From: Tannerellaceae bacterium
Lineage (GTDB): Bacteria; Bacteroidota; Bacteroidia; Bacteroidales; Tannerellaceae
Direction: 5' to 3'
NCBI GenBank assembly: GCA_031284275.1
Contig: JAITAD010000026.1
Location: forward strand, 1 to 14,172
DNA length: 14,172 bases
Under the pieces are notes generated by a model. It did not search any database. It was not told where the DNA came from and saw only the letters and a program-made list of their open reading frames with translations. Shown one piece after another: positions 6,665 to 13,278 of this stretch. The translations under genes were made by a program, and so were the position numbers. Within the stretch, counting starts at the first letter, position 1. Every line of letters begins with the position of its first letter.

Positions 6665-8428
6665 ATGTTCCGATTTGCACATCCTGACTGTCTCTATTTC
6701 TACGCCGCCTTGCCGGCCATTCTTGCCCTTTTTCTTTATGCCCGCTTCCGGCAGCGTAGCGCCATCCGCCGTTTTGGTGACCCTGCTCTCGTCCGTGCCC
6801 TCATGCCGGACAATTCTCCAAAACGGCAAGCCCTCAAGTTTTGGTTGCTCTTCGTCGCCGTCGCCGCTGCCGTCACCGTTGCCGCCGGCCCCCAGTTCGG
6901 CGCCAAGCTCGAAATCGTCAAGCGGCAGGGGATTGAGGTGATGGTCTGTCTGGATGTTTCCAACTCCATGCTCGCCGAAGACATCGCTCCCAATCGCCTC
7001 GAAAAATCCAAACAGATGCTCTCCCGATTGGCTGATGGACTGACCGACGACAAGTTTGGATTGATTGTCTTCGCCGGAGATGCTTTCACGCAATTGCCCA
7101 TCACCTCCGACCGCGTCTCTGCCAAGATGTTCATCCCCTCCATTTCTCCGACTATGGTGTCCACTCAGGGGACGGCGCTCGGCGCTGCCATCAACCTTGC
7201 TGCGCGCTCGTTCAGTCCCGACCCTTCCGCCGACAAAGCCATCATCCTCATTACCGACGGCGAGAACCACGAAGACGATGCCACCGGCGCCGCACGGGCT
7301 GCCGCCGAGAAAGGCATACGCATACATATCGTCGGCGTCGGTAACCCACAAGGCGCTCCCATCCCACGTCTTGATGGCGCCGGTTTCATGAAAGACAACG
7401 CCGGAAACGTCGTAGTCACGCAAATGAACGAACAGATGTGTAACGAGATAGCCTTTGCAGGAAGCGGTATCTACGTCCGTGCGGATAACACCAACAGCGC
7501 CCTGCGTACCTTGCGACAGGAGTTGGACAAGATGCACAAGTCGGAGATGGAGAGCAAGACATGGTCGGAATACGACGAGCAGTTCCCTTTTTTCGCTTGG
7601 AGCGCCCTCGTTCTCCTCATTCTGGAGTTCCTCTGTATCAGTCGTAAGAGTAGGATCTTCCAAAAGGTCAAACTCTTCCACTTCAACCCGCATACCGCCG
7701 CCTTGCTGCTGCTTTTCCTGCCCGCCGCCGTCGGGGCGCAGAAGGCCGAGCGGCAACATGTCAGGCAAGGTAATAAACACTATAACGATGAGCAGTATAC
7801 CGAAGCCGAGATAGCTTATCGTAAAGCCCTTGCCGAGAACAACTATTCCGTCGAAGGCGCCTACGACCTTGCCAATGCGCTCTACCGGCAGGGCAAATAC
7901 CCCGAAGCGGCCGAGCAGTACCGTATTGCCGTCGGGCAGACGGCGAACCCCGACACCAAAGATCCCGCCATCCGCCAACGTCTTGCCGAGGCTCACCATA
8001 ATCTCGGCAACGCCTTCATGCAGCAGAAAGATTATCTCCAAAGCGTTCTTGCTTATCGGCGCTCACTCCGTTACAACCCCGCCGATGATGAGACCCGCTA
8101 CAACCTCGCCCTTGCCCAACGTCTCCTCCAAGCCCAACAGGCGCAATCTCAAAATCAGGACGACCAACAGCAAGACCAAGATCAACAAGACCAACAACAG
8201 CAGCAAGACCGGCAGCAACAGCAAAGCCAGCAAGACCAACAACAGCAACAACAGCAAGAGCAGCAACAGGAGCAGCAAGCGCAAGGTTCCGAATCCCGAA
8301 TGAGTCCCGAAAACGCCCAACAGATACTTGATGCCTTCCTGCAAGACGAGAAGGATACGCAGGAGAAAGTCCGTCGTCTCCGTCAGGAATCTCAATCCCG
8401 CTCCCACCGTCCGGACAAACAGTGGTAA
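6665..8428 (+). CDS. fused BatB-BatC protein: von Willebrand A domain plus TPR domain
   Basis: A 587-residue protein combining what Bacteroides encodes as two Bat (aerotolerance) proteins. The N-terminus is BatB-like: membrane helices at about 9-26 and 58-75, then a periplasmic vWA domain with a complete metal-binding MIDAS site (D97-x-S99-x-S101, T170, D198; motifs DVSNSMLAEDIAPNRLEKSK and LIVFAGDAFTQLPITSD). A third helix follows at about 308-325. A basic stretch then leads to a signal-peptide-like helix (345-357, AALLLLFLPAAVGA) and TPR repeats from about 365 to 490. A glutamine-rich linker and a charged C-terminus finish the protein. ATG 6665 is chosen because the frame upstream lies over cmk and is unlike Bat proteins. 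The exact Bat function is unsettled; stress tolerance and cell-envelope roles are proposed. batA, batD and batE are not adjacent. Confidence 0.85.
   Translation: MFRFAHPDCLYFYAALPAILALFLYARFRQRSAIRRFGDPALVRALMPDNSPKRQALKFWLLFVAVAAAVTVAAGPQFGAKLEIVKRQGIEVMVCLDVSNSMLAEDIAPNRLEKSKQMLSRLADGLTDDKFGLIVFAGDAFTQLPITSDRVSAKMFIPSISPTMVSTQGTALGAAINLAARSFSPDPSADKAIILITDGENHEDDATGAARAAAEKGIRIHIVGVGNPQGAPIPRLDGAGFMKDNAGNVVVTQMNEQMCNEIAFAGSGIYVRADNTNSALRTLRQELDKMHKSEMESKTWSEYDEQFPFFAWSALVLLILEFLCISRKSRIFQKVKLFHFNPHTAALLLLFLPAAVGAQKAERQHVRQGNKHYNDEQYTEAEIAYRKALAENNYSVEGAYDLANALYRQGKYPEAAEQYRIAVGQTANPDTKDPAIRQRLAEAHHNLGNAFMQQKDYLQSVLAYRRSLRYNPADDETRYNLALAQRLLQAQQAQSQNQDDQQQDQDQQDQQQQQDRQQQQSQQDQQQQQQQEQQQEQQAQGSESRMSPENAQQILDAFLQDEKDTQEKVRRLRQESQSRSHRPDKQW
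8129..8284 (+). repeat. glutamine-rich low-complexity segment within batBC
   Basis: CAA/CAG-rich DNA encodes residues 489-540 of the fusion protein, of which 36 of 52 are glutamine, interrupted by D, N, S, E and R. It is in frame with no exact long tandem unit. BatC proteins often end in such a hydrophilic, likely disordered tail after the TPR repeats. Slippage here could change the length in multiples of three without breaking the gene. Confidence 0.8.
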
Positions 8429-8452
8429 TTTCCGGTTCTCCGAAAAAGAAAA

Positions 8453-8477
8453 GCCGGCTCTTATCCCAAGAGCCGGC
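8453..8477. terminator. bidirectional intrinsic terminator between batBC and phoU
   Basis: A perfect 10-bp stem (GCCGGCTCTT / AAGAGCCGGC) closes a 5-base loop, 24 bases after the batBC stop and 23 bases after the phoU stop. On the minus strand it is followed by a T-rich tract (TTTTCTTTTT), and on the plus strand by CTTTCC. It should therefore end the phosphate operon more strongly than the rightward run. Confidence 0.85.
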
Positions 8478-8500
8478 CTTTCCGCCTTTGAGCCTGATAC

Positions 8501-9166
8501 CTATCTTGCGTGTGGGTGTTTGAGTACTTTCGCATCCACATAGAAAACGATTTCTTCGACGATATTGCTGCAATGGTCGCCGATACGTTCCAGTTTGCGA
8601 ATGAGCAGGATTGTCCGCAGGCCGCACCGAATCAGGTCGGGACGACGCTGTACGTGGTCGGTGAGGATATCCAGAGCGCCACGGTAGATACGGTCGATAT
8701 CGTTATCCCTCATCAGGATGGCGCCGGCCTTGGAGGTATCCTCCTCTTCGAGGGCAGCAAAGCAGTCCGACAGCATGGAATACAGCGTATCGAAGAGAAA
8801 CTCCATCCGCAACTCCTCCAACAGTTCCGGCGGCAGGCCGTTACAGTCCTCGTCGGCTACATGGCGGGCGATACCTTCGCAAAAGTCCCCGATACGTTCC
8901 AGCGTGATACTGATTTTGATGAGTGACAGTACCAGCCGCAGGTCTACGGCCACTGGATTGAAGAGGGCGATATAGTTTTCGCAATCGCTGTCTATCTTTA
9001 TCTCGTAGGCATCGACCCGTTTCTCCCGACTCACAATCTCCTGTGCCAACGCCACGTCTCCCGTGAGGAACGCCAGCTTGGCTTTTTCGAGTTGCGAGAG
9101 GACAAGTTTCCACATGCGGCTAACCTCTTCTTTGAGCTGCTGCATTTCTTTTTCAGCATGTTTCAT
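8501..9166 (-). CDS. phoU: phosphate signalling/transport regulator PhoU
   Basis: PhoU is a cytoplasmic helical protein that binds metal clusters. It links the Pst transporter to the PhoR-type sensor kinase, keeping the Pho regulon off when phosphate is plentiful and limiting uptake. The protein has 221 residues, slightly shorter than E. coli PhoU, and has the usual two three-helix repeats. Metal-binding motifs are visible in each half: LERIGDFCEGIA at 89-100 and LERIGDHCSNIVEE at 192-205, plus acidic residues E48, D52 and E55 in the REKRVDAYEIKID segment. It is the last gene of the pst operon, 56 bases after pstB, with a terminator directly downstream. No PhoB/PhoR two-component genes lie in the window. 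Confidence 0.95.
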   Translation of the reverse strand: MKHAEKEMQQLKEEVSRMWKLVLSQLEKAKLAFLTGDVALAQEIVSREKRVDAYEIKIDSDCENYIALFNPVAVDLRLVLSLIKISITLERIGDFCEGIARHVADEDCNGLPPELLEELRMEFLFDTLYSMLSDCFAALEEEDTSKAGAILMRDNDIDRIYRGALDILTDHVQRRPDLIRCGLRTILLIRKLERIGDHCSNIVEEIVFYVDAKVLKHPHAR

Positions 9167-9222
9167 AAGATTCTTTTGTTACGATGATTATTTTGCTGTA
9201 TCTGCAGAACTTCGGACAAACA

Positions 9223-10059
9223 TCAACCGAAACGTCCTGTGATATAGCTCTGTGTCTGTTCCTTCTCCGGATTGGTGAAGATTTTCTTGGTCGGACCGAA
9301 CTCAATCAGTTCTCCGAGCATGAAGAACCCCGTAGCGTCGCTCACCCGCGCTGCCTGCTGCATGTTATGGGTGACGATGACGATGGTATAGTCCCGTTTG
9401 AGCGTGTAGATAAGGTCTTCAATTTTCGAGGTTGAGATAGGGTCGAGTGCCGAAGCCGGTTCGTCCATCAGCAGTACTGCAGGCGACACCGCCAACGCAC
9501 GGGCGATGCACAACCGTTGCTGCTGACCGCCTGACAAGGCGAAAGCCGACTGGTGAAGCTTGTCCTTGACCTCATCCCAGAGGGCGGCGGCTACGAGCGA
9601 TTCCTCGACGCGCTGCCGAATGAAGCTGTGGCCGCCCATGTCATTGACACGCAGGCCGTAGGCAACGTTCTCGAAGATACTTTTCGGGAACGGGTTCGGT
9701 TTCTGGAAGACCATCCCGACGCGTTTGCGCAGTTCATCAACCCGAACGTTGCGGGTATAGATGTCTTCGCCGTCTACCATGCAGTGCCCCTTGAGGCGAG
9801 AACCCTCCACAAGGTCGTTCATGCGGTTGAAAAGCCGCAGGAATGTTGATTTTCCGCATCCTGAAGGGCCGATAAACGCCGTTACGGAGTGTCTGGATAT
9901 CTTCATCGAGATATCTTTCAACGCTTGGAAAGAGCCGTAGAAGAAATCGACATGTTCTGCTTCCACTGCATAAGGCGAGTCCATGGGAGGAGGATTGGTC
10001 ACGTAATCGGGTACTTCGGTCTCACGTTTGACTATCTTCCCCGTTTGAGAGTTTTCCAT
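9223..10059 (-). CDS. pstB: phosphate ABC transporter ATP-binding protein PstB
   Basis: The ATPase that powers high-affinity phosphate import on the cytoplasmic face of the PstCA channel. The protein has 278 residues, and all nucleotide-binding motifs are intact: Walker [10 protein letters not shown] (64-72), Q-loop Q119 ([16 protein letters not shown]), signature LSGGQQQR (175-182), Walker B VLLMDEP (195-201) and switch histidine H231 (IVTHNMQQ). [10 protein letters not shown] after Walker A is specific to PstB. The N-terminus is about 25-30 residues longer than needed; M26 is an alternative start, but the first ATG lies only 6 bases after the pstA stop and is preferred. It is followed by phoU after 56 bases. 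Confidence 0.96.
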   Translation of the reverse strand: MENSQTGKIVKRETEVPDYVTNPPPMDSPYAVEAEHVDFFYGSFQALKDISMKISRHSVTAFIGPSGCGKSTFLRLFNRMNDLVEGSRLKGHCMVDGEDIYTRNVRVDELRKRVGMVFQKPNPFPKSIFENVAYGLRVNDMGGHSFIRQRVEESLVAAALWDEVKDKLHQSAFALSGGQQQRLCIARALAVSPAVLLMDEPASALDPISTSKIEDLIYTLKRDYTIVIVTHNMQQAARVSDATGFFMLGELIEFGPTKKIFTNPEKEQTQSYITGRFG

Positions 10060-10065
10060 ATTTGT

Positions 10066-10920
10066 TTAATGTGTTTTTACTTTATTGCCGAAATAGCGAC
10101 GGAGGCATGTGGCCGAAAGGTTGATGATAAACACCATGATGATGAGCACTAATGCCGTGCCGTAAGCCACCGGACGCGATGCCGTGATATCCGTTCCTGA
10201 GGTCGCAATCACGTACAGGTGATAAGGTAACGCCATTACCTGATCGAATATCCCCGAAGGCAGCTTGGGCAGGAAGTAAGCCGCCACGGTGAAGAGGATA
10301 GGCGCTGTTTCGCCCGATACGCGACCGATGGAGAGGATAAGTCCCGTGATGATGTTGGGAAACGCCATCGGCAGGATGATACGGAAAATGCTCTGTACCT
10401 TCGACGCCCCAAGAGCGAGGCTTCCTGTGCGATAACCGTCGGGGATAGCTTTGAGCGCTTCCTCCGTCGTCCGGATAATAAGCGGCAGGATCAGTAAGCC
10501 TAACGTTAGCGAGCCGGCGAGAATGGAATCTCCGAACTTGAGCGTGTTCACAAAGAGCGACATCCCGAAGAGGCCGAACACGATAGACGGGATACTCCCC
10601 AAGTTGTTCGTCATCACCCGTACGAAGCGTACGATGCGGCCGTTGCCTGCATATTCGTTGATGTATATCCCCGACATCAGCCCGAAAGGAAAAGCGAAGA
10701 GGATACTCCCCGCAACAAGGCATAACGTCCCGACGATAGCGGGGAAGATACCCCCCGACGTCATCCCGTCCGAAGGCGCTTCGGTGAGAAACGCCCAACT
10801 CAGCACGCCGATGCCGTTGTAAACGATGAATCCGAGTATCCACAGCAGGATGCCCACCACGATAACTCCTAAGCCCCGAAGGCAGACGAAGGCAATGTTT
10901 TGACTTGTATTCTTGTCCAT
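10066..10920 (-). CDS. pstA: phosphate ABC transporter permease PstA
   Basis: One of the two membrane permeases forming the phosphate channel. The protein has 284 residues with about six hydrophobic helices, the first at roughly 15-36. The cytoplasmic coupling (EAA) loop that contacts PstB is EEALKAIPDGYRTGSLALGA at 153-172. GRVSGETAPILFT further on is typical of PstA. The start lies 1 base after the pstC stop, and pstB begins 6 bases after its own stop, as expected for a tightly coupled operon. There is no large insertion, unlike PstC. Confidence 0.95.
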   Translation of the reverse strand: MDKNTSQNIAFVCLRGLGVIVVGILLWILGFIVYNGIGVLSWAFLTEAPSDGMTSGGIFPAIVGTLCLVAGSILFAFPFGLMSGIYINEYAGNGRIVRFVRVMTNNLGSIPSIVFGLFGMSLFVNTLKFGDSILAGSLTLGLLILPLIIRTTEEALKAIPDGYRTGSLALGASKVQSIFRIILPMAFPNIITGLILSIGRVSGETAPILFTVAAYFLPKLPSGIFDQVMALPYHLYVIATSGTDITASRPVAYGTALVLIIMVFIINLSATCLRRYFGNKVKTH

Positions 10921-10921
10921 A

Positions 10922-12136
10922 TCAGATGCCTTTGTGGTGTTGCTTCTTGGTGATGAACTCCGCCGAAATACTGATGAGCATTGTCAGGATAAAAAGGATA
11001 CAGCCCAACATAAAGAGCGCCTGATAGTGCGCCCCGCCCGAAGGGGCTTCTCCCAACTCGGCGGCTATTGTCGCAGGAATGGTACGGACAGCTTCGAAAA
11101 GCGAATGAGGCATCACCGCTGCATTACCTGTCACCATCAGTACTGCCATCGTTTCGCCCACAGCTCGGCCGATACCCAACACCACGGCTGCCGTAATGCC
11201 CGACGCCGCACAGGGAACGATCACTCGATAGATCGTCTGCCACCGGCTGGCGCCTAAGGCCAGGCTTGATTCCCGCATGGTGTTGGGAATGTTTCGGAGC
11301 GCATCCTCTGCAATGGTGATGATGGTCGGCAAGGCCATGATAGCCAGCACGAGCGCTCCGGCCAACGCCGTCTCGCCCACCGGTAGATTCAATGTTGATT
11401 GGATGAGCGGCACCAATGCCACCAGACCGAAGAAACCGTATACTACCGAGGGAATACCGGCCAATAGTTCGATCGTCGGTTTGAGCGTGCGGCGTGTGCG
11501 TTCGCCCGCAAGTTCGGAGAGGTATATCGCCACCCCTAACCCGAAAGGCAAAGCCAGCAGGATGGCGAACAGACTCACCCAAAGTGTTCCCGCTATCAGC
11601 GGCAGCACGCCGAAGAGAGGCGCCGGTGTGGCCGTCGGAAGCCATTCTCGACCGTTGAAGAAGTCTATAACACCTATCGTAGCGCTCTCAAGCCGCTTGA
11701 TGCGCGGGTCGTTTGCCATCGTCAGGTAACGTTCGGGCAGGAAAGCGATGATTGTGCTGTCGGAAGCCACCACTTCTGCCAACTTTTCCGGCAGGAGGCG
11801 GTATGTCTCTCCACCCAATTCCTCTTCCGAATAGAGCGAAAAAACTTCGTCAAAGCGGAATAGGCGTATCTCGCCTTTGCGCCCCCCTATCTCTTCCCAG
11901 TCGGTGATATCCGAGTCGAAGACACGTTTCACCTCCGACGGAGAAAGCCGATCGATGGGATTGGCAGGATGGACGCACAATACATAACCACTCTCTACCG
12001 ACGAACTGTTGAACAGCCCCGACCCCTCTTTGAAGAGGAATACCACGATCAGCACAATGACCAGACTCGTGAGGCTACCCGAGAGTCTGAACAGGCCCTC
12101 GACGATAGCCTCAACGAAATGGCGGATTTTTTTCAT
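10922..12136 (-). CDS. pstC: phosphate ABC transporter permease PstC with a large periplasmic insert
   Basis: The second channel subunit of the Pst importer. From ATG 12136 it has 404 residues; a GTG two codons upstream (12142) is also possible. It is roughly 90-100 residues longer than typical PstC. After the first membrane helix (about 22-38, counting from the GTG) there is a soluble stretch of about 130 residues before the permease core resumes at about 178 (FGVLPLIAGTLWVSLFAILLALPFG). This insert resembles part of PstS (VHPANPIDRLSPSEVKRVF against VHPSNQISQLTREQLEGIF). The core is intact, with the EAA loop EDALRNIPNTMRESSLALGA at 279-298 and GIGRAVGETMAVLMVTGN near 323-340. It starts 7 bases after the pstS stop and ends 1 base before pstA. 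The insert probably faces the periplasm. Confidence 0.94.
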   Translation of the reverse strand: MKKIRHFVEAIVEGLFRLSGSLTSLVIVLIVVFLFKEGSGLFNSSSVESGYVLCVHPANPIDRLSPSEVKRVFDSDITDWEEIGGRKGEIRLFRFDEVFSLYSEEELGGETYRLLPEKLAEVVASDSTIIAFLPERYLTMANDPRIKRLESATIGVIDFFNGREWLPTATPAPLFGVLPLIAGTLWVSLFAILLALPFGLGVAIYLSELAGERTRRTLKPTIELLAGIPSVVYGFFGLVALVPLIQSTLNLPVGETALAGALVLAIMALPTIITIAEDALRNIPNTMRESSLALGASRWQTIYRVIVPCAASGITAAVVLGIGRAVGETMAVLMVTGNAAVMPHSLFEAVRTIPATIAAELGEAPSGGAHYQALFMLGCILFILTMLISISAEFITKKQHHKGI

Positions 12137-12143
12137 CGACACC

Positions 12144-12989
12144 TTACTGTACCGTAATGAAACCCGTCTCTGCTACTATGGCTTGGCCTGCTGAGGAGAG
12201 CACATAGTCAATGAATGTCTTGACGCGGCTTTCGGCATCCGCCGTATAGTAGTAATACAGTGGCCGTACAATAGGATAAGTCTCGTTCTTGGCATTCTCC
12301 ACCGACGGCATTACGAATGTCTTGCCCTTGTCGTAGGACACTGAAACAGACTTTACCGTCTTGTTCACATAGGCGAGGCCTACATAACCGATAGCGCCCT
12401 TCGTCTGGCTCACGGATTGGATAATCGCCCCTGTTGCAGGCATCGAAAGGATTCCTGCCACGTAATTCTTGTTTTTCAGAACGCTTTCCTTGAAAAACTC
12501 ATACGTCCCCGAAGAAGTTTCCCGCGAGTAGGGGATAATCTTCAGGTCTGCACCGCCGACCTCTTTCCAATTGCTGATTTTCCCTGTGAAAATACCCTCA
12601 AGCTGTTCCCTTGTCAGTTGAGAAATCTGATTCGAAGGATGAACAATAACCGCAAGCGCATCGTAGGCAGCTATCACTTCCTTGACCTGTTTCCCGCCGG
12701 CAAGCAATTTTTCCCGTTCATCAAACTTGATCTTGCGGGAGAGTTGCGCCAGATCCGTCGTCCCTTCTACCAGTGCGGAGATGCCTACGCCACTGCCGCC
12801 ACCGGTGACCGTCACCGTTGCCGAAGGATTTTTCTTCATGAAGCTTTCTGCCTCTTTCTGCGAAAGTGGCAGCATCGTATCCGAACCCTTGATACGTTGC
12901 CCTTGCACAGGGGAAGCTGCCCCGAGAAAACCTGTCAGCGCCGCCGCAAAGAACAATCCCTTAACCTTGTAACCTAAACCTGTTTCCAT
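12144..12989 (-). CDS. pstS: phosphate-binding protein PstS
   Basis: The periplasmic receptor that captures inorganic phosphate and delivers it to PstCA. The protein has 281 residues. An N-terminal signal peptide (basic YKVK, then hydrophobic GLFFAAALTGFLGAA) ends near residue 30; no lipobox cysteine is seen, so it is predicted to be soluble rather than a lipoprotein. Phosphate-contacting loops are present: KGSDTMLPL (34-42), GGGSGVGI (63-70), SRKIK (84-88) and YSRETSSGTYEF (154-165). VHPSNQISQL (116-125) and QTKGAIGYVGLAYV (195-208) are typical of the family. It is the first gene of the operon, preceded by an intergenic region with a promoter box and Pho-box-like repeats. Confidence 0.95.
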   Translation of the reverse strand: METGLGYKVKGLFFAAALTGFLGAASPVQGQRIKGSDTMLPLSQKEAESFMKKNPSATVTVTGGGSGVGISALVEGTTDLAQLSRKIKFDEREKLLAGGKQVKEVIAAYDALAVIVHPSNQISQLTREQLEGIFTGKISNWKEVGGADLKIIPYSRETSSGTYEFFKESVLKNKNYVAGILSMPATGAIIQSVSQTKGAIGYVGLAYVNKTVKSVSVSYDKGKTFVMPSVENAKNETYPIVRPLYYYYTADAESRVKTFIDYVLSSAGQAIVAETGFITVQ

Positions 12990-13019
12990 AATCCTTTTTG
13001 CTTTTAATGATGTGAACCC

Positions 13020-13038
13020 GAAACAGTACCTCTGTTTC
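13020..13038 (-). promoter_or_regulatory. leader hairpin of the pstS mRNA
   Basis: A perfect 7-bp inverted repeat (GAAACAG / CTGTTTC) with a 5-base loop lies about 31 bases upstream of the pstS start. It would be at the very 5' end of the mRNA if transcription starts just after the -7 box at 13045-13052. A further copy of GAAACAG overlaps the pstS start codon region (12980-12986) and could compete for the CTGTTTC arm. Confidence 0.5.
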
Positions 13039-13044
13039 CGGCAG

Positions 13045-13052
13045 CGAAAGTA
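13045..13052 (-). promoter_or_regulatory. putative -7 box of the pst operon promoter
   Basis: On the minus strand the bases are TACTTTCG, matching the TAnnTTTG consensus at all fixed positions but one. It lies 55 bases upstream of the pstS ATG. No -33 TTG is present; a run of G bases occupies that place instead, as expected for a promoter that depends on an activator. The Pho-box-like repeats begin 9 bases upstream of it. Confidence 0.4.
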
Positions 13053-13061
13053 TCCCCCCTC

Positions 13062-13100
13062 TGTTACGCCCCCCCGACAGCCATGTTACAATCCTGTTAA
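13062..13100 (-). promoter_or_regulatory. Pho-box-like direct repeats upstream of pstS
   Basis: Three copies of a hexamer read on the minus strand as TTAACA (13100-13095), GTAACA (13089-13084) and GTAACA (13067-13062). Their spacings are exactly 11 and 22 bp, i.e. one and two helical turns. PhoB and PhoP response regulators bind direct repeats with an 11-bp period; the Bacillus PhoP half-site is close to TTAACA, and the first two copies here have its 5-base spacer. The placement just upstream of the -7 box fits an activator site. No regulator gene is in the window, so the assignment is inference. Confidence 0.45.
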
Positions 13101-13119
13101 GCTTCCTCCGGTCAGAACG

Positions 13120-13155
13120 AAAAAGGTCGGCTCTCCGATGGAGAAAACCGGCCTT
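13120..13155 (-). terminator. intrinsic terminator downstream of uvrA
   Basis: On the minus strand an imperfect hairpin (arms GGCCGGTTTTCTCC and GGAGAGCCGACC, loop ATC) is followed by five T (13124-13120). The inner 5 bp and a CGG/CCG block pair, with a small bulge and one mismatch. It lies about 125 bases after the uvrA stop and just upstream of the Pho-box-like repeats, so it would insulate the pst operon from uvrA transcription or end a short RNA. Confidence 0.6.
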
Positions 13156-13194
13156 ATCTCTTGGAAGCCGCTTTGCAAAAGGTTTTTGATTACC

Positions 13195-13242
13195 GGACAA
13201 GCGCCCTTTTTCCAAGCTGCCGCAAAGGTAAAAAGCTTGTCC
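13195..13242 (-). promoter_or_regulatory. 8-bp inverted repeat enclosing a promoter-like box
   Basis: GGACAAGC (13195-13202) and GCTTGTCC (13235-13242) are perfect inverted copies 32 bases apart. Between them, on the minus strand, TACCTTTG (13230-13223) fits the Bacteroidota -7 consensus. No -33 element lies at the normal distance. It could be an operator-flanked promoter for a short RNA ending at 13120, a structured part of the uvrA 3' end, or chance. Confidence 0.3.
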
Positions 13243-13278
13243 TGTTTATACCCCTCCCCTATAAAAACACACAAATTA

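Noticed and set aside
6605..8041. Long open frame on the minus strand (478 codons) antisense to batBC
   Set aside because: The opposite strand encodes a convincing BatB-BatC protein with conserved motifs. The antisense frame is open because of codon bias and its product has a glycine/valine-rich, shadow-like composition.
8129..8284. CAA/CAG-rich stretch as a possible CRISPR or tandem-repeat array
   Set aside because: It has no repeat-spacer structure and no constant unit, and it is in frame inside batBC as a glutamine-rich linker.
9167..9222. 56-base gap between pstB and phoU as a separate phoU promoter
   Set aside because: The best minus-strand candidate only partly matches the -7 consensus, and there is no -33 element.
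13053..13077. Runs of C (G on the minus strand) near the pstS promoter as a phase-variable tract or G-quadruplex
   Set aside because: There are only two long runs (6-7 bases), too few for a four-tract quadruplex. Homopolymer phase variation is possible but nothing else supports it.
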